From: Streptomyces nodosus
GTDB lineage: Bacteria > Actinomycetota > Actinomycetes > Streptomycetales > Streptomycetaceae
Reading direction: 5' to 3'
Length of the DNA: 64,000 bases
Assembly (NCBI RefSeq): GCF_008704995.1
Contig: NZ_CP023747.1
Location: forward strand, 2,816,501-2,880,500
Shown here piece after piece: positions 61,316 to 64,000 of the stretch. Position 1 is the first letter of the stretch; each line of letters opens with the position of its first letter. The position numbers and the translations under genes are program-made. The notes beneath the pieces were generated by a model that saw only the letters and a list, made by a program, of their open reading frames with translations, ran no database searches and was not told where the DNA came from.

Positions 61316-61957
61316 GTGATTGAGACCATGGTGTTCGATGTCGGCGAGACAATCACCCGTGACGATCGCTACTGGGCTTCTTGGGCTGACTGGCTGGGAG
61401 TCCCCCGGCACACCCTGTCTGCCCTCGTAGGAGCTGTCGTCGCTCGAGGGCAGGACAATGCCGAGGCCGTCCGGCTTGCCAGACCGGGTGTCGATATCGC
61501 TGCCGAGTACCAGGCCCGCGAAGCCGCCGGCCAGGGCGAGCACCTGGACGAGAGCGACCTCTACCACGATGTACGCTCTGCCCTCTCCGCGCTTCGCACG
61601 CTAGGGGTGCGCGTGGTGATCGCCGGGAATCAGACGCCTCGGGTCGGCGAATTGCTACGCGGTCTGGACCTCTCCGCAGACCTCATCGTCACCTCAGGGG
61701 AGTGGGGAGTCGCCAAGCCCCAGCCGGAGTTCTTCGAGAAGGTACTGCAGGTGGCCCAGGCAGCACCGAGCGAGACTCTCTACATCGGCGACCACCCTGC
61801 CAACGACATCTTCCCCGCGAAGGCTGCGGGACTGCGTGCCGCACATATCCGCCGCGGCCCATGGGGGCATCTGTGGGCGGATACCCCCGACGTCGTGCAG
61901 GCGGCCGACTGGCGAATCGACGGCCTCGCCGAACTGACCGGCGTGGTGGATGCCTGA
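61316..61957 (+). CDS. HAD superfamily hydrolase
   Basis: The 213-residue protein has motif I FDVGETITRDD (nucleophile Asp near residue 8), motif II near VVIAGNQTP, motif III with Lys in VAKPQPEFF and motif IV GDHPANDIFPAKAAGLRAAH. It is a small-molecule phosphatase or beta-phosphoglucomutase-like enzyme. The GTG start lacks a Shine-Dalgarno, but TAGGCT lies six bases upstream at 61304-61309, a good -10 for a leaderless transcript. The next gene is the XRE remnant. Confidence 0.87.
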   Translation: MIETMVFDVGETITRDDRYWASWADWLGVPRHTLSALVGAVVARGQDNAEAVRLARPGVDIAAEYQAREAAGQGEHLDESDLYHDVRSALSALRTLGVRVVIAGNQTPRVGELLRGLDLSADLIVTSGEWGVAKPQPEFFEKVLQVAQAAPSETLYIGDHPANDIFPAKAAGLRAAHIRRGPWGHLWADTPDVVQAADWRIDGLAELTGVVDA

Positions 61958-62061
61958 CGGGTGAAACAGCCCCATAGGTCAGGGTCGATGGGACCGGTCG
62001 TAAGCACGTGGCGTGCGCGTAAAGATACCGTTCGCAGTGGACGCGCCGAACTGGAGCCAGG

Positions 62062-62199
62062 ATGCCCGCACATGCCGATGGCGGCGTAGGCAGGCGCATC
62101 GCCTACTACCGCAGCGTCGTACGCCCGAAGATGACCCAGGAGCAGCTCTCCGACGCCGCCTGCGTGGCCCTGGGCACCATCCGCAAAATCGAGCGCGGC
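62062..62199 (+). pseudogene. Truncated XRE-family HTH regulator
   Basis: The first 46 residues, MPAHADGGVGRRIAYYRSVV...MTQEQLSDAACVALGTIRKIERG, are a typical XRE HTH. The match stops at KIERG; a frame continues but its Pro/Arg-rich translation is not protein-like. GGAGCCAGG precedes the ATG. A full protein would have about 70-280 residues. The break coincides with the return to core-genome composition and marks the right edge of the accessory region. Confidence 0.72.
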
Positions 62200-62389
62200 G
62201 TGCTCCCTGCGGTTGGAGCGGCGGACCTTGCCGTCGGCGTCCCCGGGCCGCCCGCGCCCCGAGCACCCGGCCCCCGCACGCCGGGCGCGGGCGCCCAGCC
62301 CAAAGCCCCGGTGCCGGAGCGCCCGGACCGGAGCGCCCGGTGCCGGACCGCCCGGCGTCAGGGCACTCGGTGCCCCGGGGCGCGCCCCC
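62200..62389. other. GC-rich repeat spacer between island and cebR
   Basis: This 190-bp stretch has no gene. It is built of short repeated cggtgccgg and gcgcccgg elements (for example gagcgcccggaccggagcgcccggtgcc near 62317-62345) that form dense inverted repeats, likely the cebR terminator. It is also the island-core junction. Confidence 0.6.
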
Positions 62390-63445
62390 TCAGGAAGAGG
62401 CCCGTTCCATCAGTTGGGTCGGCAGGACCACCTGGCGGCGTTCCAGGGTGCGGGAGGCCGGCGGGCGGCGGTCCGCGATCTCGTCCAGGAGGAGGTCGAT
62501 CATCGCGCGGCCCATCTCCTCCATCGGCTGGCGCACGCTCGTCAGCGGCGGCTCCATATGGCGGGCTATCACCGAGTCGTCGAAGCCGACCAGCGCCACG
62601 TCGTCGGGGATGCGCCGGCCCGACTCGCGCAGCACCTGGCGGGCGCCCGCCGCCATCACGTCCGACCCGGCGAACACCGCGTCCAGCCCCGGGCGGCGGG
62701 CCAGCAGTTCGGTCATGGCCCGGCGTCCGCCCTCCTCGGTGAAGTCACCGGGGGCGATCAGCGCCTCGTCCACCTCCCGGCCCGCGTTCCGCAGCGTGTC
62801 ACGGTAGGCGTCGACGCGCCGCTGGGCGCCGTACACATCGAGGCGGCCGGTGATCGTGGCGATCTGCTCGCAGCCGCGGGACATCAGGTGCTCGACCGCC
62901 GAACGGCCGCCGCCGTAGTTGTCCGAGTCCACCGACGGCAGGGTCTCCCGCTCCGAGCGGGGGCCGCTGATCACCGCCGGGATCTCCAGCTGGGCGAGCA
63001 GGTCGGGCAGCGGGTCGTCCGCGTGCACCGAGACCAGCAGCACCCCGTCCACCCGGTGCGCCGCCAGATACTGGGCCAGCCTGCGCCGCTCCCGGTCGCC
63101 GCTCGCGAAGATCAGCAGCAGCTGCATCTCCGAGTCGGCGAGCTCGGCGCCCACGCCCTTCACCATGTCGGAGAAGTACGGCTCCGCGAAGAAGCGGGTC
63201 TCCGGTTCCGGAACGACCAGGGCGATCGCGTTCGTACGGTTGGCGGCCAGCGCCCGGGCCGCGGTGTTCGGCACATAGCCGAGCTCCGCCACCGCCGCCT
63301 CGACGGCCGCGCGCGTCGCGTCGCTGACCCGGGGCGAGCCGTTGATCACCCGGGAGACCGTGCCGCGGCCGACACCCGCCCGCGCGGCGACCTCCTCCAG
63401 GGTCGGCCGTCGGCCACTCCGACCGCGCGTACCGTGGCCTGCCAT
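62390..63445 (-). CDS. cebR: LacI-family cellulose-utilisation repressor CebR
   Basis: The 351-residue protein starts MAGHGTRGRSGRRPTLEEVAARAGVGRGTVSRVINGSP, with a LacI headpiece, and has the periplasmic-binding-protein effector domain. ATG 63445 has GGGAGG upstream at 6 bp spacing. Adjacent divergent cebE behind the exact CebR box identifies it. CebR represses ceb genes until cellobiose or cellotriose binds, and in plant-associated streptomycetes it can also control virulence genes. It is well conserved. Confidence 0.94.
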   Translation of the reverse strand: MAGHGTRGRSGRRPTLEEVAARAGVGRGTVSRVINGSPRVSDATRAAVEAAVAELGYVPNTAARALAANRTNAIALVVPEPETRFFAEPYFSDMVKGVGAELADSEMQLLLIFASGDRERRRLAQYLAAHRVDGVLLVSVHADDPLPDLLAQLEIPAVISGPRSERETLPSVDSDNYGGGRSAVEHLMSRGCEQIATITGRLDVYGAQRRVDAYRDTLRNAGREVDEALIAPGDFTEEGGRRAMTELLARRPGLDAVFAGSDVMAAGARQVLRESGRRIPDDVALVGFDDSVIARHMEPPLTSVRQPMEEMGRAMIDLLLDEIADRRPPASRTLERRQVVLPTQLMERASS

Positions 63446-63828
63446 GGTCACCTCCCGTCACACCGCACGCCTTGCGTCCGGCCTGGAATCTAACAGCCGT
63501 ATGCATCTCACCGCTGCGGTCCCGGCCGTCCGACGGACCGAGCGGCGCCCCCAGTGACACGAGCCACCTCGCCCGTTGCCGACCGGATCCAGCCACCGTC
63601 CGCCGCATTAGTTAACAGGCCGATAACTGAAGACTTTTCTCGCTGTCCGTGCCCTTGACACCCCCGCCCGGACCTACGACCCTTCAACACATCACTTGTG
63701 GGAGCGCTCCCACGCTACCTGACACATACATATCCCGCACGTTCCCCGCCCGAGCCGCAGCGTGAACCACGGGCCCAGTGAAGAAAGTTGGCCGGGGGGT
63801 CGGCACGTCAGGGCAACAGGAGGACGAC
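63446..63828. promoter_or_regulatory. cebR-cebE divergent promoter region
   Basis: The 383-bp divergent region carries one CebR box and no gene. An A/T-rich stretch, gttaacaggccgataactga (63614-63633), may hold part of the cebR or cebE promoter. AGGAGG lies before the cebE ATG. Confidence 0.6.
63699..63712. promoter_or_regulatory. CebR box
   Basis: TGGGAGCGCTCCCA is a perfect 14-bp palindrome, extended by one G-C pair on each side, and equals the CebR consensus. It is 117 bp upstream of cebE. Binding is known from other streptomycetes. Confidence 0.95.
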
Positions 63829-64000
63829 ATGCGAGCAACTCTCCCCCATTCTCGGCTCCGCCGGGACGGAGGGACCCACTCCGTCCGCAAAGCGGTGGCC
63901 CTGACCGCCGTCGCAGTGATGAGCGCCGGGCTGCTGGCCGGCTGTGCCGACGACGGCGGTGGGAAGAGCAGCGGGAGCTCGGACGGCAAGGGCAAGACCA
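63829..64000 (+). CDS. cebE: Cellobiose/cellotriose ABC transporter substrate-binding lipoprotein, 3'-partial
   Basis: The visible 57 residues contain a lipoprotein signal: VRKAVALTAVAVMSAGLLAGC with lipobox LAGC, lipidated Cys near residue 39, then a Gly/Ser-rich linker (DDGGGKSSGSSDGKGK). AGGAGG is well placed before the ATG. The rest lies outside the window. Position downstream of the CebR box with cebR on the other side identifies it as CebE. It binds cello-oligosaccharides for the CebFG permease with MsiK. Confidence 0.92.
   Translation, partial: MRATLPHSRLRRDGGTHSVRKAVALTAVAVMSAGLLAGCADDGGGKSSGSSDGKGKT

Overview
The window is a stretch of a Streptomyces chromosome. The base composition is very high in G+C, codons end almost always in G or C, many starts are GTG, and the gene set is typical of the genus: the desferrioxamine cluster desEF-desABCD behind iron boxes, the developmental regulator adpA with a single TTA codon, ornA, tRNA-His, and cebR facing cebE across a CebR box. 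From memory, the gene order from the ribose genes to cebE follows the S. coelicolor core chromosome (roughly SCO2747 to SCO2795). I could not check this against a database.

Layout. 1-2021: end of a ribose operon (rbsB end, rbsK, rbsD). 2227-6682: a three-gene, translationally coupled sugar-catabolism operon (isomerase, DUF993 aldolase-like enzyme, Gfo/Idh oxidoreductase), divergent from its LacI regulator. 6903-12180: a two-component system divergent from an ABC exporter of the MacB/FtsX type. 12252-14268: EamA exporter divergent from a LysR regulator. 14435-16991: a 5'-truncated methyltransferase, a secreted S37-type tripeptidyl aminopeptidase and a small secreted protein. 17141-20884: a single-chain fused ABC exporter. 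21015-21935: a secreted beta-lactamase-fold hydrolase. 22137-28380: TPP enzyme, agmatinase-family ureohydrolase and sodium symporter, divergent from a PucR regulator that carries an unusual hexapeptide repeat. 28471-32134: a phosphatase, an acyl-CoA dehydrogenase and an unrecognised polytopic membrane protein. 32238-38608: a TetR regulator divergent from a leucine/isovalerate degradation operon (carboxyltransferase, biotin carboxylase, HMG-CoA lyase, acyl-CoA dehydrogenase). 38756-39286: an orphan Imm35/YrhB-like protein. 39366-46569: two iron-box-controlled units for desferrioxamine uptake, iron release and synthesis. 46637-53146: GH20 hexosaminidase, a second-type glmS and small membrane or stress proteins. 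53524-55994: adpA, orn, tRNA-His.

56037 to about 62200 is an accessory island between tRNA-His and cebR. It has lower G+C, leaderless-type promoters and several broken genes. It holds a SAM methyltransferase divergent from a GntR regulator with a shared palindromic operator, a 67-aa protein, a frameshifted DUF6415-like gene, an ECF sigma factor with its CU044_5270-type membrane partner, a decayed GNAT gene, an excisionase-type antitoxin whose PIN toxin survives only as a fragment, a HAD hydrolase and an XRE regulator cut off after its HTH. No integrase or att repeat is visible, so it looks like the eroded remains of material inserted at the tRNA gene.

62390-64000: cebR, the CebR box and the start of cebE. 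Several units share a theme of sugar and amino-sugar scavenging (rbs, the LacI operon, GH20, glmS, ceb), alongside iron acquisition and developmental control (des, adpA). I found no CRISPR array, complete insertion sequence, phage module or biosynthetic gene cluster beyond desferrioxamine. All family calls come from reading the sequence; no searches were run.
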